Source: Acuticoccus sediminis (GTDB taxonomy: Bacteria; Pseudomonadota; Alphaproteobacteria; Rhizobiales; Amorphaceae). Taken from it: a stretch of 64,000 nucleotides of DNA. How positions within the stretch are numbered: the first letter of the stretch is position 1; each line of letters starts with the position of its first letter. Position numbers and translations under genes: made by a program. This document shows positions 35,056-43,188 of this stretch, in pieces. The notes under the pieces are model-generated. The model did no database searches. It saw only the letters and a list, made by a program, of their open reading frames with translations, and was not told the origin of the DNA. The stretch lies in contig NZ_QHHQ01000001.1 in assembly GCF_003258595.1 (NCBI RefSeq), positions 930,001 to 994,000 on the forward strand. Direction: 5' to 3'.

Positions 35056-37149
35056 CTACAGGATGAAGTCGCCGGCGGAGAGGTCGGCGACCCGCAGCCC
35101 TTCCATGAGGAGGCTGGACGCGGCGTCGAACGCGATGAGGACGCCGCTCGACGTATTGTCCATGAGGCCGGAGAGGGCGGCGTAGCCGCCGAGGGTGAGG
35201 GCGGCGAGGTGGACCTTGTCGACGCCCGCCTCGAAGTCGCGGATGGTGTCGCTGCCCTGGTCGGGGCCGATCAGGAAGCGGTCCCCGCCCGCGCCTCCGG
35301 TCATGACGTCGGCACCGTCGCCGCCGCGGATGTTGTCCCGCCCGCCATTGCCGAACAGCGTGTCGTCGCCGGCCTGGGCGAGGATGATGTCGTTGCCGGC
35401 CCCGCCCCGGACAACGTCGTCGCCGCGGCCGCTGCGCACGTTGTCGCGCCCCGCTCCCCCCGCGACGACATTGTCGCCGGCGTTGCCGAGGATGAAGTTG
35501 TCGGCGCCGTCCCCGGTCACGGCGAGGTCGCTCTCGCCCATCAGGCCGACATGCTCGATGTTCTCGTAGTCGGCTAGGTCCAGGTCGGCCGCCGCGGAGC
35601 GGACCATGTCGGTGCCGCCGCCCTCGAACTCGATCACCCGGTCGCCGGACTGGTCGACGATGTAGGTGTCGTTGCCGGAGCCGCCCTCCATGTCGTCGGC
35701 GCCCGCGCCGCCGTCGAGAGTGTCGTCGCCCGCGCCGCCGCTCAGGGTGTCGGCGCCGGCGGCGCCCGCGAGCGCATTGCCGGCCGCGTTGCCGACGAGC
35801 CGGTCGCCGCCCGAGCCGCCGGCCGCGTTCTCGATGACGACGCCCGCAGCGATGGTGATGCCGCCGAAAATGCCGTCCGCGTAGGAGACGAAGCCACCGC
35901 CGCCCGTGTCCTCCGACCCGCCCAGCGTCGCGGCCCGCAGGTCGATGACGACATCGCGCGCCGTATCCTCGGCGACGATCGCGTCGGTGCCGCCGACGTC
36001 CCAGACCGTGCTGTACCCGGTCCCCGGTCCGTTCACCGTGGGGAGCGTGTAGATGTCGTCGCCCGCGTTGTGGTTGGCGTTGGCGCCGTATTTTTCCTGG
36101 ATCAGCGCGATGTCCAGGGCCGCCGGCGTCAGGTTGTAGCCGAACCGGTCGCTACGGGAGGCACCGTTCGGTCCCTCCGGCCAGCCGTCGTTGTACGACA
36201 TCACCGTGTAGACGCCCTGGTCGAGCCCGTAGGAGCCGCGGGTGCGGATGACGGTGGAGTCGCCGCCCCGATCGTGCGGGTGCGCCATGCCGAGGCCGTG
36301 GCCGAACTCGTGCAGGAAGGTGAGGAAGGTCGAGGAGCCCCGCTCGAGGAGGCCGCCGCTCTCGTCCGACCAGTACTCGCTGCTGTTGTTGAACCAGCCG
36401 ACACCCGCGCGGCCGGACAGGTCGGGGTCCGGAGGGTTGAACCAGCCGAGCGCGCTGCCGTTCCGGCCCTGCAGCAGCACGAAGTCGGCACCGGCGGATG
36501 CGTCGGTCTCGACGAAGCGGAGGCGGGACACGTCCTCATAGGTGCCGAGCGCCTCGAACACCTGCTGCCGCTCGTAGTCGGTCCAGGTCCTCTGGTTGCG
36601 GGTGAAGTCGAACACCTCGCCGGCGGCGGCGAAGTAGACCGTCACCTCGGTGCGGTCGAGCCTCACGCCCCAGTCGATCGCCGCGAGGGGATCGCTCGCG
36701 TCGCCGCGCGTGATCTCCAGGCGATATCCGCCCCGGTCGCTGCCGTAGAAGGAATCCGGGACGACGTAGCAGGTCGCGGTCTCGGTGAAGCTGACGGTGA
36801 GGGCGGCGTTGAGCGTGCGGCCGTTGGCGTCGTCGTTCTCGGCGACGACGTTGCCGTCTGCATCGACCAGCCTGAGGAAGGGGTCCGACAGGGAACGGCC
36901 GTCGACGCGGACCGCGTTGAGCGAGATGTCGTAGCTGCGCCCGGCCTGGAACTCGAACGCGTACCAGTCGGCGTCGTAGGCGGGGTGGGCGGGGCTCGAC
37001 CGGACGACGATCGAGTCGCGCACCGGCGTGTCCAGGAACAGGGGGGCGGCGGTGGCGGGCGTGTCGCCGGGGTCGTCGCCGGGCGTCGTCAGGCGCCGGG
37101 TCGTCGACAGGTCGTCCACGGCCGCTTGCGTCGAGTAGGTCTCGGTCAT
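35056..37149 (-). CDS. Serralysin-like (M10) RTX metalloprotease (697 aa)
   Basis: A secreted zinc protease. The N-terminal 40-150 segment resembles a pre-peptidase C-terminal-type beta sandwich (YDADWYAFEFQAGRSYDISL). The catalytic domain contains the zinc motif HEFGHGLGMAH near residues 279-289 and the Met-turn VMSYN near 317. A serralysin-type segment (YGANANHNAGDDIYTLP) follows, then RTX calcium-binding repeats from about 430 to 640 and a C-terminal DTIRDFEAGVDKVHLAAL segment typical of type I secreted proteins. There is no signal peptide. No type I exporter lies nearby. A role in matrix turnover or nutrient acquisition is inferred. Confidence 0.92.
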   Translation of the reverse strand: MTETYSTQAAVDDLSTTRRLTTPGDDPGDTPATAAPLFLDTPVRDSIVVRSSPAHPAYDADWYAFEFQAGRSYDISLNAVRVDGRSLSDPFLRLVDADGNVVAENDDANGRTLNAALTVSFTETATCYVVPDSFYGSDRGGYRLEITRGDASDPLAAIDWGVRLDRTEVTVYFAAAGEVFDFTRNQRTWTDYERQQVFEALGTYEDVSRLRFVETDASAGADFVLLQGRNGSALGWFNPPDPDLSGRAGVGWFNNSSEYWSDESGGLLERGSSTFLTFLHEFGHGLGMAHPHDRGGDSTVIRTRGSYGLDQGVYTVMSYNDGWPEGPNGASRSDRFGYNLTPAALDIALIQEKYGANANHNAGDDIYTLPTVNGPGTGYSTVWDVGGTDAIVAEDTARDVVIDLRAATLGGSEDTGGGGFVSYADGIFGGITIAAGVVIENAAGGSGGDRLVGNAAGNALAGAAGADTLSGGAGDDTLDGGAGADDMEGGSGNDTYIVDQSGDRVIEFEGGGTDMVRSAAADLDLADYENIEHVGLMGESDLAVTGDGADNFILGNAGDNVVAGGAGRDNVRSGRGDDVVRGGAGNDIILAQAGDDTLFGNGGRDNIRGGDGADVMTGGAGGDRFLIGPDQGSDTIRDFEAGVDKVHLAALTLGGYAALSGLMDNTSSGVLIAFDAASSLLMEGLRVADLSAGDFIL

Positions 37150-37334
37150 GCGGTACCGGTTGCCCTTGCTGCGCGTCTCGACCCCGCGTCCTGTCCCGGG
37201 AGCGGGGCGGAGGAAGCTAGCACCGGCCGGCAGGGTCCGACAGTGTCCCGACTGTCAAAGCCAGCCATCGTGAAATGACGCGATTGCCTCCTCGGGCGCC
37301 GGGCGCAGACGGATCTTTCGGAGGCGGCCGGCCG

Positions 37335-37898
37335 TCAGCGGATCCCGACGGCGGCGGCGCGGCGCTGGCGGGCGTAGCGGGAGCGGCGGCCGACGAGCGG
37401 GGAGCCGCGGCGGCGCGGGGAGGGGCGCTCGGCGAGGACGACGCCCAGCGGGGTCAGCTCGGCGTGGACGCTGCCGTCCTCGTTCACGGCGAGCAGCGGC
37501 AGGTTCAGCGCCTTGCCCCAGGCTTGCCACTCGCGCGCCACGTCCGCCGCCTCGGTCGACGTCGACAGCGGGATCGAAAGACGCGGGTTCTCGTGCACCA
37601 GGGTGAGGTTGAAGACCGGCTCGCCGTCGCCCCGACGCACCGCGACGCCCACACCGCGGAACGAGGAGACCGGGCGGGTCGAGATCCCGTCGGTGGCCGC
37701 CGAGACGGCCAGGGTGTGGTTCGTCACTTCCAGCGCCGGGCCGTCGTCCTCGAACGAGACCTCCTCGCGGGGGGAGCGGACGACGCTCATGCGCGCCGGC
37801 TCCATATCGTTGTCGGGCACCCAGCGGAAGGCCGAGAGGGGCGCGCGGACGGTCTGGGAATGAACGACATCGTGGGACATGCAGGCGGCGGCGTTCAT
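37335..37898 (-). CDS. Conserved hypothetical protein, possibly DUF6101 (187 aa)
   Basis: A soluble protein with a predicted beta-rich core (about 25-135) and a very basic C-terminus (RRRGSPLVGRRSRYARQRR). The layout and basic tail recall small proteins of Hyphomicrobiales annotated as DUF6101, but the match is from memory and not firm. No signal peptide or catalytic motif is seen. The ATG at 37898 has AAGAGACG upstream. No function can be assigned. Confidence 0.6.
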   Translation of the reverse strand: MNAAACMSHDVVHSQTVRAPLSAFRWVPDNDMEPARMSVVRSPREEVSFEDDGPALEVTNHTLAVSAATDGISTRPVSSFRGVGVAVRRGDGEPVFNLTLVHENPRLSIPLSTSTEAADVAREWQAWGKALNLPLLAVNEDGSVHAELTPLGVVLAERPSPRRRGSPLVGRRSRYARQRRAAAVGIR

Positions 37899-37993
37899 GG
37901 GGCGTCTCTTTGAAAACGTGTGGCTTCGTCGGTGAGGTGAATGTACCGCCGCCCGTTTTTCGTCCCGGCTAAGTCCGAATGGTGAATTCCGAA

Positions 37994-38011
37994 GCCTCTG
38001 TTGACAGAGGC
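37994..38011. terminator. Hairpin between hypothetical gene and pmbA
   Basis: GCCTCTG and CAGAGGC enclose a TTGA loop, a perfect 7-bp stem. It lies in the 201-bp gap between divergent genes, about 90 bp before pmbA. TTGACA within it could instead be a -35 box. The function is not settled. Confidence 0.3.
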
Positions 38012-38099
38012 GTAACCTTGTCCGGGCGGGGGCCGCAGAATCGCTGGACGTTGGGGGAATCCCTTGCCGTCGGGATTTAGGCTTCCTAAACCCTATTCG

Positions 38100-39455
38100 A
38101 TGCCAAACCCCTCCGCCTTTTCAGACATGGCCGATCTCACCAGCCTCGCCGAGGCAGCGCTCGACGCTGCCAGGGCCGCCGGCGCGGATGCGGCCGACAC
38201 CGTCGTCGCCGCCGGTTCGTCCACGGCCGTGACCCTCCGCAACGGCGTGACCGAGGAGGTCGAACGGTCCGAGGGATCGGACATCGGCCTTCGCGTGTTC
38301 GTCGGTGCCCGCAGCGCCCTCGTCGGCGTCGGCCATGTCCGGGACCTGGCGGACGCCGCCGCCCGGGCCGTCGCCATGGCGAAGGCCGCTCCCGAGGACG
38401 ACACCGTCGCCCTCGCGCCGGTCGACCTCCTCGCCAGGCCGCCCTTCCCGGACCTCGACCTCGACGACGGGGAGGAGCCGGACGCCGACGCCCTCACCAC
38501 GCGGGCGCGCGCGATGGAAGAGGCGATGCTGGATGTCGCGGGGGTGACCAACTCCAACGGCGTCTCCGCGGGCGCCCGTCGGGCGGAGCGCGTGTTCGCC
38601 ACGTCGACCGGCTTCCTCGGCGCCTACTCGGCGACGTTCCACCGCCAGAGCGCGACCGCGATCGCCGGCGACGGCACGCGGATGGAGCGCGACAGCTGGT
38701 CCAGCGTGAAGCGCCACCTCGCCGAGCTCGCCGCGCCGGAGGAGATCGGGCGCATTGCCGGCGAGCGCACCGTGCGGCGGCTCGACGCACAGCAGCTCAC
38801 CACGCGCAAGTGCGCCGTCGTCTTCGAGCCGCGCGCGGCCTCCGGCTTCGTCGGCCATCTGCTCGGCGCGGTGAACGGCTCGGCCGTGGCGCGTGGGGCG
38901 AGCATCCTCGCCGGCAAGCTCGGCACCAAAGTGATGCCGGAGGCGATCACCATCCGCGACGACCCGACCGTGCCGCGCGGCCTCGCCTCCCGCCCGTTCG
39001 ACGGCGAGGGCCTCGCCGCCGAGCCGATCGACATCGTCGCCGGCGGGACACTCGCGTCCTACATCCTCGACCTCTCCACCGCGCGGCGCATCGGCGCCAC
39101 CTCGAACGGCCGTGCGTCGCGCGGGACCGGCCTGCCGAGCCCCTCCTCGACCAACGTGTCGATCTCCGGCGGTTCGGGGGACCTGCAGTCGCTGATAGAG
39201 GAGGCCGGGTCGGGCGTCCTCGTCACCGACCTCATCGGCATGGGCGCGAACATCGTCAACGGCAACTATTCGCGCGGGGCTGCCGGCTTCTGGTTCGAAA
39301 ACGGAGAGATCGCCTATCCGGTGGCCGAGATCACGGTCGCCGGTTCGCTCGTCGACATGTTCGCCGCTGCGCGGTTCGCCGACGATGCGCCGGGGTTCTC
39401 GTCCGTCGACGCCCCGTCCATCGCCATCGCCGGAATGACGATCGGTGGCCGCTGA
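38100..39455 (+). CDS. pmbA: TldD/PmbA-family protein, PmbA-like (451 aa)
   Basis: The PmbA (TldE) half of the TldD/TldE peptidase, which matures or degrades small peptides in the cytoplasm. Typical segments are RNGVTEEVERSEGSDIGLRVF, VVFEPRAASGFVGHLLGAVNG, RDDPTVPRGLASRPFDGEG, SGGSGDLQSLIEE and GANIVNGNYSRGAAGFWFENG. As expected for PmbA, it lacks the zinc-binding HExxxH of TldD. ATG 38100 gives normal length; ATG 38127 is possible. It starts a same-strand block through lpxK and overlaps the next gene by 11 bp. Confidence 0.9.
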   Translation: MPNPSAFSDMADLTSLAEAALDAARAAGADAADTVVAAGSSTAVTLRNGVTEEVERSEGSDIGLRVFVGARSALVGVGHVRDLADAAARAVAMAKAAPEDDTVALAPVDLLARPPFPDLDLDDGEEPDADALTTRARAMEEAMLDVAGVTNSNGVSAGARRAERVFATSTGFLGAYSATFHRQSATAIAGDGTRMERDSWSSVKRHLAELAAPEEIGRIAGERTVRRLDAQQLTTRKCAVVFEPRAASGFVGHLLGAVNGSAVARGASILAGKLGTKVMPEAITIRDDPTVPRGLASRPFDGEGLAAEPIDIVAGGTLASYILDLSTARRIGATSNGRASRGTGLPSPSSTNVSISGGSGDLQSLIEEAGSGVLVTDLIGMGANIVNGNYSRGAAGFWFENGEIAYPVAEITVAGSLVDMFAAARFADDAPGFSSVDAPSIAIAGMTIGGR

Positions 39456-40221
39456 GTGCGACATCGAGCTTCTCGTGCGTGCGGCGCGCGCGGCGGGGCA
39501 CGTCGCCCTGACCTTCCGCGGCGCCGCGCAGAGCTGGACCAAGGACGACGGCACGCCGGTGTCCGAGGCCGACCTTGCCGCCAACGAGGCGCTGCGCACC
39601 ATCCTGATGGGCGCGCGGCCCGGCTACGGCTGGCTCTCGGAGGAGGACGGCCGGGCCAGCGGCGGCCCGCTCTCCTTCATCGTCGACCCCATCGACGGCA
39701 CCCGGGCCTATATGCGCGGCGACACGTACTGGACGGTCGTCGCCGCGGTGCTGGACGGCGGGCGGCCGGTGGCCGGCGTCATCTACCGGCCCTTCGTCGA
39801 CACGCTCTACTGTGCCCGTCTCGGCGGCGGGGCGACCCGCAACGGGCGACCGGTCCACGTGTCCGGCCGGCAGGAGCTGCGCGACGCGCGGGTGGCGCTT
39901 CCGGGGCCGCTCTACCGCGACGGAGGGTTCGAAACGGCAGGCGTCGTGCGGGCGCATAATGTCTCATCGCTGGCCCTGAGGCTTGCCAAGGCGGGCGAGG
40001 GCCGGCTCGACGCGGTCATCACCAAGTCAGGCCCGCACCATTGGGACCTTGCAGCCGCCGACCTCTTCGTGCACGAGGCAGGGGGAACGTTGACGAACCT
40101 GTCTGGCGAGACACTTGACTATGCGGCCGAGACCACAAGCCATGGTGCTGTGTTCGCCGGCACTCCCGATCTCGCGGAACCGTTGCGGCGCATGGCGGCA
40201 CGCCATGACGCAGCGGCATAG
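39445..40221 (+). CDS. Inositol-monophosphatase-family phosphatase, CysQ-like (258 aa)
   Basis: A lithium-sensitive-type magnesium phosphatase, likely 3'(2'),5'-bisphosphate nucleotidase or inositol monophosphatase. The metal sites are visible: LSEEDG, DPIDGTRAY and WDLAAAD. Length is typical. GTG at 39445 starts inside the end of pmbA (11-bp overlap). Its place before DUF4170 and waaA is a common Hyphomicrobiales arrangement. Substrate choice cannot be settled from the sequence. Confidence 0.88.
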   Translation: MAAECDIELLVRAARAAGHVALTFRGAAQSWTKDDGTPVSEADLAANEALRTILMGARPGYGWLSEEDGRASGGPLSFIVDPIDGTRAYMRGDTYWTVVAAVLDGGRPVAGVIYRPFVDTLYCARLGGGATRNGRPVHVSGRQELRDARVALPGPLYRDGGFETAGVVRAHNVSSLALRLAKAGEGRLDAVITKSGPHHWDLAAADLFVHEAGGTLTNLSGETLDYAAETTSHGAVFAGTPDLAEPLRRMAARHDAAA

Positions 40222-40277
40222 ATCTCACATGGCCCGTCTGCGTTTCGGACCGACACTATAAACTCATCGGATCGGAT

Positions 40278-40511
40278 ATGGCGGACAAGCAGCTTCTTCA
40301 CCTCGTTCTCGGCGGCGAACTGGCCGACCTTCAGGGCATCACGTTCCGCGATCTGAAGGACGTCGACATCGTCGGGGTCTTCCCGAACTACGCCGAGGCG
40401 CACAAGGCCTGGCAGCGGAAGGCACAGCAGACCGTCGACAACGCGCACATGCGCTATTTCATTGTCCATCTGCATCGTCTGCTCGACCCGGAGACCGGCG
40501 AACACGCGTGA
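40278..40511 (+). CDS. DUF4170-family small protein (77 aa)
   Basis: A short soluble protein, LHLVLGGELADLQGITFRDL followed by VGVFPNYAEAHKAWQRKAQ, matching the DUF4170 family of alphaproteobacteria. Its function is unknown. It almost always precedes waaA in related genomes, and here its stop overlaps the waaA start (GTGA), which suggests a part in lipopolysaccharide core assembly or its regulation. Confidence 0.85.
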   Translation: MADKQLLHLVLGGELADLQGITFRDLKDVDIVGVFPNYAEAHKAWQRKAQQTVDNAHMRYFIVHLHRLLDPETGEHA

Positions 40512-41761
40512 CGTCATTGATCTGGTCGCTCTACGGGGCGGCCGGGACGGCGGCCTCACCGCTGGCGCGGCGCTATCTGGAGCGTCGTGTCGAACGCGGG
40601 AAGGAGGATCCGGCGCGGCTGGACGAGAAGCGGGGCGTCGCGTCCGCCGCCGCGTTCGACAGCGCGCCGCTGTGGATCCATGCCGTGAGCATCGGCGAGA
40701 GTGTGGCGGCGCTGACCCTGGCGCAGCGGCTGGCGGCTGACGGCTGGCCGATCCTCCTCACCACGTCGACGCCGGCGGCCGCGGCGCGGATGGCGCCGGC
40801 GCTGACCGAGCGTATCGTGCAGCAGTACGCCCCGCTCGACACGCCGCCCTTCGTCGACCGCTTCCTCGCGCACTGGCGGCCGGCGGCGGCGATCATCATC
40901 GAATCCGAGATCTGGCCGACGACGCTGCTGGCGCTGAAGCGCCGCCGGATCCCGCTGGCCCACGTCAACGCGCGGCTCTCGGATCGCTCGTTCCGCAGCT
41001 GGCGGCGGTGGGGCTGGGTGGCGAAGTCGCTGTTCGGCGCCATCGACCTGGCGCTCGCCCAGTCGGAGGAGCAGGCGTTCCGCTTCGCCGCGCTCGGCAC
41101 CCGCGAGGTGCGGGCGACCGGCAACATCAAGTTCGACGCCGTCCCGCCCGAGGCCGACCCCGCGGCGGTGGCCGCGCTGCGCGGGGCGATCGGCGCGCGC
41201 CCCGTGTGGCTCGCGGCCAGCACCCATCCCGGCGAGGAGGAGGTGATCCTCGCCGCGCACCGCGTTCTCGCCGCCCGCTGGCCGGACCTCCTCACGGTGA
41301 TCGCGCCGCGCCACGTCGAGCGCGGGGAGGCGGTGGCGGCGCTCGCCTCGGACGTCGGGCCGGTGACGCGCCGCAGCGCCGGGGAGGGGCCGACGGGCGC
41401 GATCTACGTCGCGGACACGCTGGGCGAGCTCGCGACCCTCTTCGAGGCGGTGCCGACTGTGCTGCTCGGCGGCTCGCTGCGCCCCTATGGCGGTCACAAC
41501 CCCGCCGAACCGGCGGCCTTCGGCACGGCGTTGCTGACCGGGCCGACGCACGGGGTGATGTTCGAGCCGTTCCTCGCCGCCGGCGCGGCCCGCGCCGTGG
41601 ACGACGCCGCGCTGCCGGGCGCCGTCGCCGAGCTGATTTCCGATCCCGCCGAGCGCGCCCGCCGGGGCGAGACGGCGCTCACGGTCCTTGCCGCCGAGCG
41701 CGGCGCCGTAGACCGCACCCTCGAGGCGCTCGCCGCCTGGCTCCCGGCGCGTCCGGCATGA
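40508..41761 (+). CDS. waaA: 3-deoxy-D-manno-octulosonate (Kdo) transferase (417 aa)
   Basis: Transfers Kdo from CMP-Kdo to lipid A precursor at the inner face of the inner membrane. It has the N-terminal anchor segment, HAVSIGES with the likely catalytic Glu, ILLTTSTPAAAARM, QYAPLDTPPFVDRFLAHWRP, ESEIWPTTL, a second Rossmann domain with ASTHPGEEE, and LLGGSLRPYGGHNPAEPAAFG. GTG start overlaps the DUF4170 stop by four bases. lpxK follows 67 bp downstream. Confidence 0.94.
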   Translation: MTSLIWSLYGAAGTAASPLARRYLERRVERGKEDPARLDEKRGVASAAAFDSAPLWIHAVSIGESVAALTLAQRLAADGWPILLTTSTPAAAARMAPALTERIVQQYAPLDTPPFVDRFLAHWRPAAAIIIESEIWPTTLLALKRRRIPLAHVNARLSDRSFRSWRRWGWVAKSLFGAIDLALAQSEEQAFRFAALGTREVRATGNIKFDAVPPEADPAAVAALRGAIGARPVWLAASTHPGEEEVILAAHRVLAARWPDLLTVIAPRHVERGEAVAALASDVGPVTRRSAGEGPTGAIYVADTLGELATLFEAVPTVLLGGSLRPYGGHNPAEPAAFGTALLTGPTHGVMFEPFLAAGAARAVDDAALPGAVAELISDPAERARRGETALTVLAAERGAVDRTLEALAAWLPARPA

Positions 41762-41828
41762 CCCTTCCGCTCCGTGATACCCCCCGGGGCGCTGTCGCCC
41801 GGTGGTCGCCGGGCACGGCGGGGCAGAG

Positions 41829-42809
41829 ATGAAGGCGCCCGGCTTCTGGTGGGCGGACCGGCCGGGTCTCGCCGCCGCGCTTTTGGCGCCGGCGGGCTGG
41901 GTGGTCGGGACGGTCGCGGCGCGGCGCATGCGCCGCCCGGCGGGGGTCCGGCTCGACATCCCGGTGATCTGCATCGGCAATCCGACCGTCGGCGGGGCGG
42001 GGAAGACGCCCGTCGCCATCGCCGTGGCGCGGGCGCTTCAGGCGGCGGGGGCGCGGCCGGTGTTCCTCACCCGCGGTTACGGCGGCAAGGCGACCGCCCC
42101 GCGTGCCGTCGCCGGCGACCCGGCCGGCGAAGTGGGGGACGAGCCGCTCCTCCTCGCGGAAGTCTCGCCGACGGTGGTCTCGCCGGACCGCGTGGCGGGC
42201 GGCCGGCTCGCCGCGACGCTCGGGGACGTCGTCGTCATGGACGACGGTTACCAGAACCCCGGCCTCGCCAAGACATGGTCGGCGATGGTGGTCGACGCGG
42301 CGGTCGGGATCGGCAACGGCGCGGTGACGCCTGCCGGGCCCATGCGCGCGCCCCTCCCGGCGCACGCCGGCGCCGATGCCTGGCTGGTCGTGGTCGGCGA
42401 CGACACGCGGCGCGCACCGCTGCCGCCGGTCCCCGGGCCCGTCCACGAGGTCCGTCTCCGGGCCGCTTCCGCCGAGCCGCTCGCCGGCCGGCCGGTGGTC
42501 GCCTTCGCGGGGATCGGCCGCCCGTCGAAATTCTTCGCCAGCGTCGAGGGGCTCGGCGCGGACATGCGCGAGCGCCACGCCTTCGCCGACCACCACCCCT
42601 ATGCCGAGGCGGACGCCGCGCGCCTGCTGGCGCGTGCGCAAGCGGCCGGCGCACAGCCGGTGACGACGGCGAAGGACATGGTGCGGCTGAGGTCCGGCGG
42701 GCCGACGGCGCGGAGGCTCGCCGAAGCGGCGCTCGTCGTCACGGTCGAAGCGGAGTTGCCGGATGAGGTGGTGGCGGCTGTGACGGGGCTGGTCCGGCCG
42801 TCGTCCTGA
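41829..42809 (+). CDS. lpxK: Tetraacyldisaccharide 4'-kinase (326 aa)
   Basis: Phosphorylates the 4' position of the lipid A disaccharide. It opens MKAPGFWW, has an N-terminal membrane-associated helix, the P-loop GNPTVGGAGKTP, FLTRGYGG, VVMDDGYQNPGL with the catalytic Asp pair, and FAGIGRPSKFF. The kinase follows waaA in the usual order. ATG 41829 is preferred over GTG 41802 since it matches the family N-terminus and has a purine-rich GGGCAGAG upstream. Confidence 0.94.
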   Translation: MKAPGFWWADRPGLAAALLAPAGWVVGTVAARRMRRPAGVRLDIPVICIGNPTVGGAGKTPVAIAVARALQAAGARPVFLTRGYGGKATAPRAVAGDPAGEVGDEPLLLAEVSPTVVSPDRVAGGRLAATLGDVVVMDDGYQNPGLAKTWSAMVVDAAVGIGNGAVTPAGPMRAPLPAHAGADAWLVVVGDDTRRAPLPPVPGPVHEVRLRAASAEPLAGRPVVAFAGIGRPSKFFASVEGLGADMRERHAFADHHPYAEADAARLLARAQAAGAQPVTTAKDMVRLRSGGPTARRLAEAALVVTVEAELPDEVVAAVTGLVRPSS

Positions 42810-42922
42810 CGACGTGCTCCCCTTCTGGCTCGAGGGAGAACGCTGGACCGCCGACGGGCCGCCCGCCGGAAGCGCGCAAATCGGAATGGGCCGAGCGGGT
42901 GTCGGCCCGTCTTATAGGTTTT

Positions 42923-42948
42923 CCCTGCACCCTGGTGCGGGTGCAGGG
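42923..42948 (-). terminator. Hairpin after the 60-aa gene / between convergent genes
   Basis: CCCTGCACC (42923-42931) and GGTGCAGGG (42940-42948) form a perfect 9-bp stem with an 8-base loop four bases beyond the minus-strand stop. On the plus strand a short TTTT follows about five bases later. It may terminate lpxK as well. Confidence 0.45.
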
Positions 42949-42951
42949 CCG

Positions 42952-43134
42952 TCAGTTTTGGACGCTGCGGAAGCCGAGGTAGCGGATCCCCCAGCGGATC
43001 GTCGCCGCGGCGTGGTACGTCTCGTAACCCCTCTGGCGCACGGTCGTTCTGCCCTGAGGCGTGCGGTTCTCGATCGGCCAGCCTTCACGTGCGAGGCGTC
43101 TGATCTCTCCACTCTCGAAGTCGACAAACGGCAT
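42952..43134 (-). CDS. Small hypothetical protein (60 aa)
   Basis: I do not recognise this protein. It begins MPFVDFESGEIRRLAREGWP and ends IRWGIRYLGFRSVQN. It has no membrane helix or signal peptide. The case for a real gene is a strong ribosome-binding site (GGGGGTG five to six bases before the ATG), balanced amino-acid content unlike the arginine-rich shadows around it, and a hairpin just behind its stop. It lies upstream of nothing on its strand and is separated by 54 bp from the malonyl-CoA decarboxylase stop, so it could be the end of that transcript. Confidence 0.55.
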   Translation of the reverse strand: MPFVDFESGEIRRLAREGWPIENRTPQGRTTVRQRGYETYHAAATIRWGIRYLGFRSVQN

Positions 43135-43188
43135 TGTATCACCCCCGTCCTAAAGTCATGTTCTGAAGCAGTATGGGGGACATATAGG

